NCBI GenBank assembly: GCA_964642855.1
Contig: CAZXSK010000060.1
Span: 1-23,895 of the forward strand
DNA length: 23,895 bases
Direction of reading: 5' to 3'
Source: CAZXSK01 sp964642855
GTDB taxonomy: Bacteria > Planctomycetota > Phycisphaerae > SM23-33
A model generated the notes under the pieces. That model was not told the DNA's origin. It saw only the letters and a program-made list of their open reading frames with translations, and did not search any database. The first letter of the stretch is position 1. Each line of letters begins with the position of its first letter. This document shows positions 1 through 6,219 of this stretch, one piece after another. The translations under genes and the position numbers were made by a program.

Positions 1-163
1 CGAACTCCTTGTCGTGCAGCAGGCCCTGATGGCCGATGTCGCACAGGCTGCCGTAGCCGCCGGATGAGCCGCACTCGCTGTTCGTCCGGAACGACTCCAG
101 CCGCGAGTGCATCACCAACGGATCGTCGGCGACCGACAGGCCGGGCCTATCAGTCACGGGGTG
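1..163 (-). pseudogene. possible gene fragment (C-terminal part of a pseudopilin-like protein?)
   Basis: On the minus strand one frame is open from about position 460 to the window edge. Only its last part, from about position 163 down to 1, reads like protein. It contains DRPGLSVADDPLVMHSRLES, then a Cys/Gly-rich stretch, GHQGLLHDKEF, and the window edge. The residues upstream in the same frame are rich in Arg, Pro and His and look non-coding. No hydrophobic N-terminal prepilin helix is found. The Gly/His-rich end loosely recalls the C-termini of planctomycete prepilin-like (DUF1559-type) proteins, but that is an impression and not a family match. It may be a gene truncated at its 5' end, a frameshifted gene, or chance. 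The end coordinate is approximate. Confidence 0.22.
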
Positions 164-386
164 CCAAGGCCGTGCCGGCCGTGAGCGAGTTGGGTGAAGC
201 GGAACCGATTGCACACAATCCTCAGCCATGGGCTTGCACCGCGCGTAACTCTCGGCCATGGAACCTGGCCGCGCGCAGCCATGTCGGCCCGGAGAGTTCG
301 ACGCAGAGATAGTCGCCGCTGCGACCATGGGCAACCCGTTCATTGACGTCTCGCATTCTCCCGCGCGGTCGATCGACCGGAAAGCA

Positions 387-403
387 CAAATCGGCCGGCA
401 TTT
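387..403. repeat. left copy of 17-nt imperfect direct repeat
   Basis: The sequence CAAATCGGCCGGCATTT recurs at 2035-2051 as CAAAACGGCCGGCATTT, which is 16 of 17 identical with 12 consecutive identical bases. The two copies lie in the same orientation and flank the two-gene lipoprotein block, together with its downstream hairpin and upstream region. No recombinase is encoded between them. Confidence 0.55.
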
Positions 404-421
404 AAAGGCGTGCAGTCCACG

Positions 422-443
422 CATGCCTGCAGGGGCAGGCATG
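422..443 (-). terminator. hairpin downstream of the lipoprotein pair, probable transcription end
   Basis: A perfect 9-bp stem, CATGCCTGC / GCAGGCATG, encloses a 4-nt loop, AGGG. It starts about 43 nt after the stop codon of the minus-strand gene at 487-1188. No proper T-tract follows on the minus strand, only a short TTTAAA some 16 nt further on. It is therefore either a weak terminator or a 3'-end stabilising stem. Confidence 0.4.
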
Positions 444-486
444 GCATCGGCCATCGGGACTCAACCACGCCACCCGCCCCGTCCGA

Positions 487-1188
487 TCACTCCTGCGGGC
501 TATCGCCTGTTTGGCCCACAATCTCCGCCCACCGATCCCAAAGCCGATGTCTCATTTCGACAGCTATCTTCCGGTCTCTTCCGACCTCCAGGCCGCGAAC
601 CGTTGTTCCCCACAGAACCTGCCTCAGCCACTCCATCTCCTCCTTCGGTGAGGCTGGCACCATGGTCACGACGAGCTCATCTCCGTTTCCGGGACCACCG
701 CCATCCATGAGTACTTCAATCGGCTCTCCGCCCGTGGGGACATACCCTTTAACCACGACAAAGAGGCTGCTTGACTGCGGGTTCCGTCGCGATAGACCTA
801 TGTGGTGATTCTGTAACACTCCTGGCGAGAAGTGTGTGCCAGCAACCCAACGGCGTTCAACTGTCTCGTCGATAACGCACTTTCCGCCGCAGATCGGATA
901 GATTCGATGTCGGGCTGGTGCATTCCCGTAGTCGGATATCATATACACACAACCGTCTACCTCTCGACTTCCCTCTGTTTTGACTACATAGGTTACTCCC
1001 GAGCCCGGAACGGCCATGGGTCCATCCCATCCAGCCACATATATCAGGGGCGGAGGCTCGAAGACCCACTGTGACGCTATCTGACAACCGGCTAACAGCA
1101 TGGTGGAGACCATGGCCACCATGGCTCCCAACAACAACCCTATACGTCTTGCTCCCGACACAGCACTCATGCAGCGATGCCCGTTCAT
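487..1188 (-). CDS. probable lipoprotein of unknown function (paralogue of the upstream gene)
   Basis: This encodes a 233-residue protein. A hydrophobic N-terminal segment (about residues 17-34) ends in LLAGC, a good lipobox, with the lipidated Cys at about 35. It is therefore probably exported and membrane-anchored. No catalytic domain is recognised. The mature part contains PARHRIYPI, GGKCVIDE and a C-terminal amphipathic segment. The first two correspond to PARARLYLI and DGQCVLPE in the preceding gene, so the two are probably paralogues. The start codon overlaps the stop of that gene (ATGA), and AGGAAGG lies 6 nt upstream, so translation is probably coupled. Met7 is an alternative start. 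Codon use and GC content are less extreme than in the operon to the right, which suggests separate origin. Confidence 0.7.
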   Translation of the reverse strand: MNGHRCMSAVSGARRIGLLLGAMVAMVSTMLLAGCQIASQWVFEPPPLIYVAGWDGPMAVPGSGVTYVVKTEGSREVDGCVYMISDYGNAPARHRIYPICGGKCVIDETVERRWVAGTHFSPGVLQNHHIGLSRRNPQSSSLFVVVKGYVPTGGEPIEVLMDGGGPGNGDELVVTMVPASPKEEMEWLRQVLWGTTVRGLEVGRDRKIAVEMRHRLWDRWAEIVGQTGDSPQE

Positions 1189-1934
1189 CGCTCGCCTTCC
1201 TTTCTCCGTCTCAACTCTACCGGAAGCGGAGTCAGCTGCTTGGCCTCATCCTCCGACCGACCAGCTGAAAGGGATTCCATCGCCCTTAAGTACGGCTCGG
1301 CGAAGTCACGCACCCGCTGCTTCGTAACGTCGTGCTTGAAGTACTCGTCTCTCACCTTCGAATAGCGCCACGGGGAGTGTGTTAGAATCCATCTGATCCT
1401 CTCATATTCGTCTTGACTCCATGCACGTCGCATTGTGATTGTGACGGGGACCGGGTCTTCGTCGCCACTCAGCTCCGTAGCTGACCCCAGCCATTCCTTT
1501 CCGGTTCGTGACACCTCGACAAAGCCGGGCACCAGTGGTTCGATCTCTGTATTGATCGGGTTCAGCATCTGGGGTCTCAGAAACGTACCCTCGCCGAACC
1601 CAAGCAGAGAACTGCCTCCACCAAGTCCTCGATCGACCACTTCTGGGAGCACACATTGGCCATCTCGGATGAGATATAACCTTGCCCGTGCAGGCCAGCC
1701 ACTGTATTCCGACCAAGCCGACATCATCCCCTCAAGAGGACTGCCGTTGGGATCCACGACTATGTAGAGACGCCCGTAACCCGGAACCAACCGAGGCTCC
1801 TCCCATCGATGGAGATCGCACCCACCCAGCAGCAAGCCAATGATTCCCGTAATGGCGCACACATTAAATCTCAGTAGCCGATCCATCCATCGGTAGCCAC
1901 GCTCCCGCTGCTGGCGAAGACAGCGTCTTAGCAT
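1185..1934 (-). CDS. probable lipoprotein of unknown function, first gene of a coupled pair
   Basis: This encodes a 249-residue protein. A hydrophobic stretch (about residues 25-38) ends in LLLGGC, a lipobox, after a basic N-terminus. Met17 (MDRLLRF) would give a more typical signal-peptide length but has no visible Shine-Dalgarno sequence. Met1 is preceded by GGAAGGGTGGTGA. The mature region has a single conserved block shared with the next gene: an x-R-x-Y-x-I stretch, a Gly-x-Cys-Val motif, and PGFVEVSRTG further on. The C-terminus is charged and ends in a Lys/Arg/Glu run. No family is recognised. A TAGAAT -10-like box lies at 1992-1997 on the minus strand without a good -35. The gene lies inside the direct-repeat-flanked block and overlaps the following gene by 4 bp. 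Confidence 0.7.
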   Translation of the reverse strand: MLRRCLRQQRERGYRWMDRLLRFNVCAITGIIGLLLGGCDLHRWEEPRLVPGYGRLYIVVDPNGSPLEGMMSAWSEYSGWPARARLYLIRDGQCVLPEVVDRGLGGGSSLLGFGEGTFLRPQMLNPINTEIEPLVPGFVEVSRTGKEWLGSATELSGDEDPVPVTITMRRAWSQDEYERIRWILTHSPWRYSKVRDEYFKHDVTKQRVRDFAEPYLRAMESLSAGRSEDEAKQLTPLPVELRRRKEGER

Positions 1935-2174
1935 TGGTCACCACCCTTCCGAATCCAAGACGTTATTCCCTCCCTCCTGGCTTCCGCCTTCATTCTATCT
2001 GTGTAATACTTCGCGGCGCGCCGGGCTGCAACCGCAAAACGGCCGGCATTTCATCGCTCGCTGACGGCGTGGGTCCGGACGCCGACTCGCCGAAGAACCT
2101 CTCGCCGCGCGGGCCCGCGTCGCGGAGGACGTGGTACCGCGGGCCGGGCAGCGAGGGCGTCCTGGCCGTGGTGC
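1935..2174. other. spacer with right direct repeat and a possible gene remnant
   Basis: The left half is the AT-richer upstream region of the lipoprotein pair and carries the TAGAAT box. From 2040 the base composition returns to very high GC. The right half is open in a plus-strand frame that ends at 2209 with the protein-like sequence GVLAVVLTAEGLVVRTP. This has no start or signal and overlaps the 3' end of the minus-strand gene, so it is at most a remnant. No RNA gene is evident. Confidence 0.4.
2035..2051. repeat. right copy of 17-nt imperfect direct repeat
   Basis: CAAAACGGCCGGCATTT matches the copy at 387-403 with one mismatch (A2039 versus T391). It lies at the boundary where GC content rises sharply, about 100 bp upstream of the start codon of the lipoprotein pair. 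Confidence 0.55.
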
Positions 2175-3119
2175 TCACCGCCGAGGGGCTGGTGGTTCGA
2201 ACTCCGTAGCTCTCACCGGGCGCTCAGCCACGGCAGCCATCGATTCCCAGCCGGCGCCTGCGACCGCCTCGGTCTTGAGCTCGGGCTCCTCGTGGTGGTG
2301 AGGGAGCCGAGGATCGCGCCTGTGGGGATCGCCCGGGCGAAGGACGGGCCGATCCGGCCAGTGTGGATCGCCCGGGCGAGGGAAGGGCCGATCCGGCCAG
2401 TGGGGATCGCCCGGGTCGGGGAACGGTTCGGGTCCGATGTCCACGGGCGGCCAGTCCGGCCGGGCTGGGGGCAATGCCACGGCCACGATGCGCCGCTCGC
2501 CGGAAACCCACGCCAGTCCTCCGTCTCTGGAGACGAACCGGTGGGTCTCCGTCGCCGGACCGCCGGGGACCTGGCGGGTTTCTGCGGTGATCACCACCCG
2601 CCGGCCATCCGCTTCGATCCGCGGCTCGGAAACGAACGCGCCCCAGGGGGGCTCGGGCATGACATGAGCCCCGCTCCGCCGGACGCCCTCGGCGGCCGCC
2701 AGCACGCAGTGCACGGCCTGGTTCCCGTCGATCGACGCAACGTGGACTTCCGTCTGGATCGGGCCGTGGGCGTAGGGGTCGGCTGAGTCTTTCGTAACTC
2801 GCCAGGCGACAATCAGCCTCCCGCTGGCGGGTCGGAAGGTCACGCCGTCGATCTCGACGGGGCGCCTCAGCCCACGGGCGGATTGGTGGTCGGCCAGGGG
2901 CACCTCGCGGACTTCATCTCCGACGGTGATGCGGGCCACCGACCGCTGGCCGAGTTGCCACAGGTCGGCGGGGTAGCCCGGAATCGGCATGGTGACGATC
3001 TCCACGCGTGTTTCGGGCGTGGCCTGGGCGGCCTGGGGCCTGGCATCTGGCCTGCGGTTGCACGCCAGGCCGGTCCATGCGAGTGCGACGGTCAGCGGGA
3101 CGGCGTATGCAGCTTTCAT
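2175..3119 (-). CDS. probable lipoprotein with Pro-rich repeat tail
   Basis: This encodes a 314-residue protein. The chosen start (MKAAYAVPL) has a strong AAAGGGGAG 5 nt upstream and gives a signal peptide ending in TGLAC (Cys20), a slightly irregular lipobox. The more upstream in-frame start would add 44 residues ahead of the signal. Residues about 35-215 look like a globular beta-rich domain of no recognised family. Residues about 231-270 hold three tandem copies of a P-G-D-P-H-W-P-D-R-P unit, the third degraded (HRRDP). A His/Glu-rich stretch and a charged tail follow. The repeat suggests an extended periplasmic spacer or cell-wall contact, by inference only. The gene lies 213 bp downstream of the ABC exporter pair on the same strand, so it may be part of that unit or transcribed separately. 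Confidence 0.65.
   Translation of the reverse strand: MKAAYAVPLTVALAWTGLACNRRPDARPQAAQATPETRVEIVTMPIPGYPADLWQLGQRSVARITVGDEVREVPLADHQSARGLRRPVEIDGVTFRPASGRLIVAWRVTKDSADPYAHGPIQTEVHVASIDGNQAVHCVLAAAEGVRRSGAHVMPEPPWGAFVSEPRIEADGRRVVITAETRQVPGGPATETHRFVSRDGGLAWVSGERRIVAVALPPARPDWPPVDIGPEPFPDPGDPHWPDRPFPRPGDPHWPDRPVLRPGDPHRRDPRLPHHHEEPELKTEAVAGAGWESMAAVAERPVRATEFEPPAPRR
2310..2429 (-). repeat. 39-bp tandem repeat, three copies, inside the lipoprotein gene
   Basis: The plus strand shows a recurring GGGATCGCCCGGGCG-type core followed by GGGCCGATCCGGCCAGTG at a period of 39 bp. It encodes the 13-residue unit F-P-R-P-G-D-P-H-W-P-D-R-P. The copy nearest the C-terminus has diverged. The in-frame period preserves the reading frame whatever the copy number. 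Boundaries are approximate. Confidence 0.7.
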
Positions 3120-3332
3120 GGTACTCCCCTTTCGATCTGTCGGCGCGGGCAGCCGGAACACGGGCCCGCCATCTGTCAGCCTGTACCGGGGCAGCGGCGC
3201 CGGCGTTATACACAAAGCCGGGATTCCGGCGCGGATCGCGGGCCCGAGCAACTGCGGGCAAGGCCTGGCCGGGGGGTATTGGGCAGGACAGAGGCCAGTC
3301 GGTCAGCGGGCCTGGCGGGCGCAGCGGCGGGG

Positions 3333-4487
3333 TCAGAAGTCGCGCCGGCAGAAGATCCACGCCCCGATGCCCACCACGAAGGCTTCGAACAGCAGCGAAG
3401 TGCCGACGATCCACCAGAGGCTGCGGCTGCGTTGGGCCTCGATGACTTCCTTTTCCATCTCGCCCGCGCCGAGTTCTTCCGGCGAGAGCGTGTAGCGGTT
3501 GAGCAGTTCGATGGTGTCGCTGGTCTTGGGCAGGAACGTCTTGACCTGCACAACGATTCGGTTGATTTTCCCAACCAGTTCGGACGCCTCCCGGCGCTCG
3601 TCCTCCATGGCATCGAGGTGATCGATCTCCTCGTGGATCTCCTCGGTCGTCAAAGCCCGGGGAGAGCGGGTGCTCATGGAAAAACCGGTGGGCGTAACGA
3701 TCCGGTCCGGGTGGAATTCGTCGACTTCGAACGCCTCGGCCGGTTCGTTGGGCTCCTGGCGAACGCCCTCCCGCCGGAGTTGCAGCTCGGTCTCCAGCAG
3801 GATCCGCCGCTGGGTGATCATCTCGAGTTCGGCCTTGGATGCGGTCGAATAGCCCAGCGTGCCGCTGTCGATGCTGTTGAGAATGAACAGGCAGAACCAA
3901 AGCAGGATCGTCAGCAGGATCGCGGCGACGGGGGAGCGGGTCATCACGCCGATCATCGCGCAGAAGCCGAACAGGTAGCTGAAGAAGACCACCACGATCG
4001 GGATCGCCAGCAGGACCGACGGCTCCCACACCCCGCCGCGCAGGCCGATGATCAGGAACCCCCCTGCCGTGTAGATCGTTACCTGAAGGACCACGAACAG
4101 CAGCCCGCCGAGGTATTTCGTTATGAACAGACGCAGCCGGGAGATGGGCTTGGCGAGGACCAGGTCGATCCCGCCCTCGGAGAGGAAGTCGGGGAAGATG
4201 CTGGCCGTGGAGATCAGCGCCAGGATCGACGCGATCCACGTCAGCCACAGTGAGATGCCCACCGTCGAGAACACCCACTTGTAGAAGGTAGCCGGGGCCA
4301 TCGTGTCGGTGCTGAACTGGCTGGCGGGGATCATGTCCCACCCCAGCAGCGTGATTCCGTACTCGTTATTGCCCACGCACGCCATGCCGGCAACCGCCAG
4401 GCCGGAGAGGATCAGCACGATCCAGAACATCTTGCGGGCGTTGAGCGCCCGGTAGGATTCATGCAGAATCGCCAGGGTCTGGCTCAT
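3333..4487 (-). CDS. ABC-2 type transporter permease
   Basis: This encodes a 384-residue membrane subunit of an ABC exporter. I see six likely membrane segments at about residues 21-39, 75-97, 124-148, 158-182, 185-204 and 358-380. The cytoplasmic segment LVLAKPISRLRLFITKYLGG between segments 2 and 3 is typical of the ABC-2 permease superfamily. A charged region of about 150 residues (205-357), with heptad-like Glu/Arg/Leu stretches, separates segments 5 and 6. By topology it should lie outside the cytoplasmic membrane, and it is larger than the usual ABC-2 loop. The start codon overlaps the stop of the ATPase gene (ATGA, 4 bp), so the two subunits are made together. The substrate is not predictable. 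Its partner resembles the ATPases of drug, polysaccharide and gliding-type exporters. Confidence 0.88.
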   Translation of the reverse strand: MSQTLAILHESYRALNARKMFWIVLILSGLAVAGMACVGNNEYGITLLGWDMIPASQFSTDTMAPATFYKWVFSTVGISLWLTWIASILALISTASIFPDFLSEGGIDLVLAKPISRLRLFITKYLGGLLFVVLQVTIYTAGGFLIIGLRGGVWEPSVLLAIPIVVVFFSYLFGFCAMIGVMTRSPVAAILLTILLWFCLFILNSIDSGTLGYSTASKAELEMITQRRILLETELQLRREGVRQEPNEPAEAFEVDEFHPDRIVTPTGFSMSTRSPRALTTEEIHEEIDHLDAMEDERREASELVGKINRIVVQVKTFLPKTSDTIELLNRYTLSPEELGAGEMEKEVIEAQRSRSLWWIVGTSLLFEAFVVGIGAWIFCRRDF

Positions 4488-5515
4488 CGGTCACCTCCCG
4501 GGCCGCCCGGAGCCGGGGGTGGCGTGGGGGCGGTTGTCGACGCCGTCTGCGCCCCGCGCGGGACCGAAGGCTGGCTGCCGTTGGGAGCGGACACCACGTC
4601 CACGAACAGGTCCTCCAGCGACTGGCGGGATTTCTCGATGCCGGTAATCACCAGCCCCGCCTGGCGGAGTGCATCGATGGCCGGCTGGATGTCGCGGGGA
4701 TGCTCCGCCTGCAGCGAGGCGACGCCCTGGTCGGCTTTGGCGTTGAGGCTCGCGACCAGTTCGGTTCCCAGCGCCGCGGCAATACGGCTGTCGATGGGTT
4801 CGCGTTGGTCGTCAAGGATCGTCACGCGGTAGGTATCGCCATCGGCGGTGAGCTCGTCGATGGTCCCCTGCCGGACGACCTCGCCCTGATTGAGGATCGC
4901 CACGCGCGAGCAGACCATTTCCACCTCGCTGAGCAGGTGGCTGTTGATGAAGACGGTCTTGCCCTGCTGGCCGATGGATTGCAGAAGGCGCCGGACCTCC
5001 CGCCTGCCCATCGGGTCCAGGCCGTCGGTGGGCTCGTCGAGCACGACCAGGTCGGGGTCGTTGATCAGCGCCTGGGCAAGCCCCAGCCGCTGCTGCATGC
5101 CCTTGGAAAATGTCGCGACGCGGGCGTTTTTCCACTGGCCGAGCCCGACGGTTTCCAGCAACTGTTCGGTGCGGGTATTGCGGACCGCGCGAGGCACCTT
5201 GGCCAGCGCACCGTAATAGTGCAGTGCCTGGCGGGCGGTGAGGTACTTCGGAAAGCGGTGGTGTTCGGGAAGATAGCCCACGCGGGCAAGGACGCTCCTG
5301 GTCCCCAGCGGCGCGCCCAGCAGCGTGCCCTCGGCGCGGTTGGGGCGGACGACGGTCATCAGGATTTTCACCAGGGTGCTCTTGCCCGCCCCGTTGGGCC
5401 CCAGCAGGCCGAAGATCTCCCCCGGGCGAACGTCCATCGCCACACCGCGCAGCGCGCGGACCTTTCGCCGGTAGGTCTTACGCACGTCGCGGATTTCAAT
5501 GGCCTTGTCTTGCAT
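4484..5515 (-). CDS. ABC transporter ATP-binding protein
   Basis: This encodes a 343-residue ATPase that powers the exporter with the downstream permease. Walker A GPNGAGKST is at 39-47, the signature FSKGMQQRL at 136-144, Walker B LVVLDEP at 156-162 followed by the D-loop GLDP, and the switch His at 193 in NSHLLSE. The Q-loop region reads YLPEHHRF, like GldA/CcmA-type ATPases that carry YLPE. A C-terminal extension from about 215 resembles the regulatory tail of such ATPases, and the last 30 residues are a Pro/Ala/Thr-rich tail. No strong Shine-Dalgarno is visible before the ATG, but the start matches the family N-terminus. A GATAAT -10-like box lies at 5591-5596 on the minus strand, without a clear -35. 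Confidence 0.92.
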   Translation of the reverse strand: MQDKAIEIRDVRKTYRRKVRALRGVAMDVRPGEIFGLLGPNGAGKSTLVKILMTVVRPNRAEGTLLGAPLGTRSVLARVGYLPEHHRFPKYLTARQALHYYGALAKVPRAVRNTRTEQLLETVGLGQWKNARVATFSKGMQQRLGLAQALINDPDLVVLDEPTDGLDPMGRREVRRLLQSIGQQGKTVFINSHLLSEVEMVCSRVAILNQGEVVRQGTIDELTADGDTYRVTILDDQREPIDSRIAAALGTELVASLNAKADQGVASLQAEHPRDIQPAIDALRQAGLVITGIEKSRQSLEDLFVDVVSAPNGSQPSVPRGAQTASTTAPTPPPAPGGPGGDR

Positions 5516-5820
5516 GTTGTCGTAGCGACGGGTCTTGCCCGGACGATGTGTCGGGGGGCGGTCCTTTGGGTAGTAGACGTTCTCCGGCGGATTATCTTCT
5601 GTGATCGGTCAGAAAGCCGGTGTCTCTGCAGGGGGAATATGGCCAGATACGGCTTGCTCGGAAGGTCTTCGGTGGATTTGGCTTTTCGGTTGACCGGCTG
5701 ATGGATATAGGCTACTCTTACCGATGGATTTGTGGCTCGGGGCTTAGTTCCCGGGCGTGTTATCGGCTGCGCTGCGCGCAGCGGCAGTGATGTATGGAGG
5801 GCTTGACCGCGTGGGCGTTT
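5516..5820. other. divergent intergenic region
   Basis: No coding sequence is credible here. This is the shared upstream region of the minus-strand ABC exporter operon and the plus-strand nusA operon. It is less GC-rich than its surroundings between about 5580 and 5740, as promoter regions often are. It contains the weak minus-strand GATAAT box at 5591-5596. No tRNA or other RNA gene was recognised. Confidence 0.5.
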
Positions 5821-5849
5821 TTGCCTGCGGGCAAGCCCCGTATCATACT
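5821..5849 (+). promoter_or_regulatory. candidate sigma-70 type promoter of the nusA operon
   Basis: TTGCCT (5821-5826) and CATACT (5844-5849) are separated by 17 bp, and the start would be near 5856. The same TTGCCT hexamer serves as the -35 of the better pyk promoter at the right end. An overlapping TATCAT (5841-5846) is another possible -10. Both hexamers are imperfect, so this is a candidate only. Confidence 0.35.
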
Positions 5850-6219
5850 GTCGACGTGAGCTTTCAACGAAGCCCGGGCCGGTCGGGCCTGTGGCGCGTG
5901 GAAACGAACCATGAGTGCAAGGAACATCAGGCCGGGAGCAATCCGGTGAGCCTGATCTGGGACCAAGCCGGTGTGTAGGCGTTGGCCCAAGTTGGCTTCG
6001 TCCGCCAGGCAGGTCGAGAAGCGGTGTCGATCTGCCGGAATTCCGGGCGGCTTCGGGAGCCCTGCCAGGCCCCCCGCGCGAGGCGCGGGAGCCGGGCGGG
6101 ACGGTCCCGGCGTCGCATCGAATCGCTGTTGATTCGCGGAAAGTGGGCGAAGTGACCCACTTTTTTTGTTGGCAACTGCCGGGCGGCCCGTACCCCCGGG
6201 CCCGTGACAGGGAAGGCAA
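5850..6219 (+). other. long structured leader upstream of nusA, no rimP
   Basis: About 365 nt lie between the candidate promoter and nusA without a believable gene; rimP, the usual first gene, is absent. Stems visible on the plus strand are ATCAGGC / GCCTGAT (around 5926-5957), CCCGCGC / GCGCGGG with a 3-nt loop (6073-6089), CGAATC / GATTCG (about 6119-6136) and, last, the intrinsic terminator at 6140-6167. This arrangement suggests a transcript whose read-through into nusA is controlled. In E. coli the nusA operon is autoregulated by NusA; whether the same happens here is inference. I checked for SRP RNA-like features around 5926 and did not find the conserved core. Confidence 0.45.
6140..6167 (+). 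terminator. intrinsic terminator / attenuator in the nusA leader
   Basis: A perfect 8-bp stem AAAGTGGG (6140-6147) / CCCACTTT (6156-6163) has an 8-nt loop, and with the last three stem bases the T-run is seven long (6161-6167). It lies 52 nt before the nusA ATG, so transcripts from the upstream promoter must pass it. It therefore probably acts as an attenuator rather than an operon end. A shorter hairpin (about 6119-6136) sits directly before it. Confidence 0.75.

Larger units (their letters stand above)
164..486. other. non-coding stretch left of the lipoprotein pair
   Basis: I find no convincing coding sequence on either strand here. The stretch contains the left copy of a 17-nt direct repeat (387-403) and a perfect 9-bp hairpin (422-443) that lies just past the 3' end of the minus-strand lipoprotein gene. 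Several Met codons occur in the open minus-strand frame, but none has both a ribosome binding site and a protein-like downstream sequence. Confidence 0.5.

Noticed and set aside
2160..2209. GGTTCGAA motif like a tRNA T-loop near 2192
   Set aside because: The flanking bases do not form a T-stem and no acceptor or anticodon stem is found. The motif belongs to a possible remnant coding frame.
2883..4341. Long open frames on both strands over the ABC permease and lipoprotein genes
   Set aside because: They are shadow frames with Arg/Gly/Asp-rich translations. The permease and lipoprotein frames have signals, membrane segments and ribosome binding sites.
5926..5975. SRP RNA-like segment in the nusA leader (ATCAGGCCGG... 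stem)
   Set aside because: The conserved GGAA tetraloop and the opposed AGCAG of bacterial SRP RNA are not in the right order. Only a simple hairpin remains.
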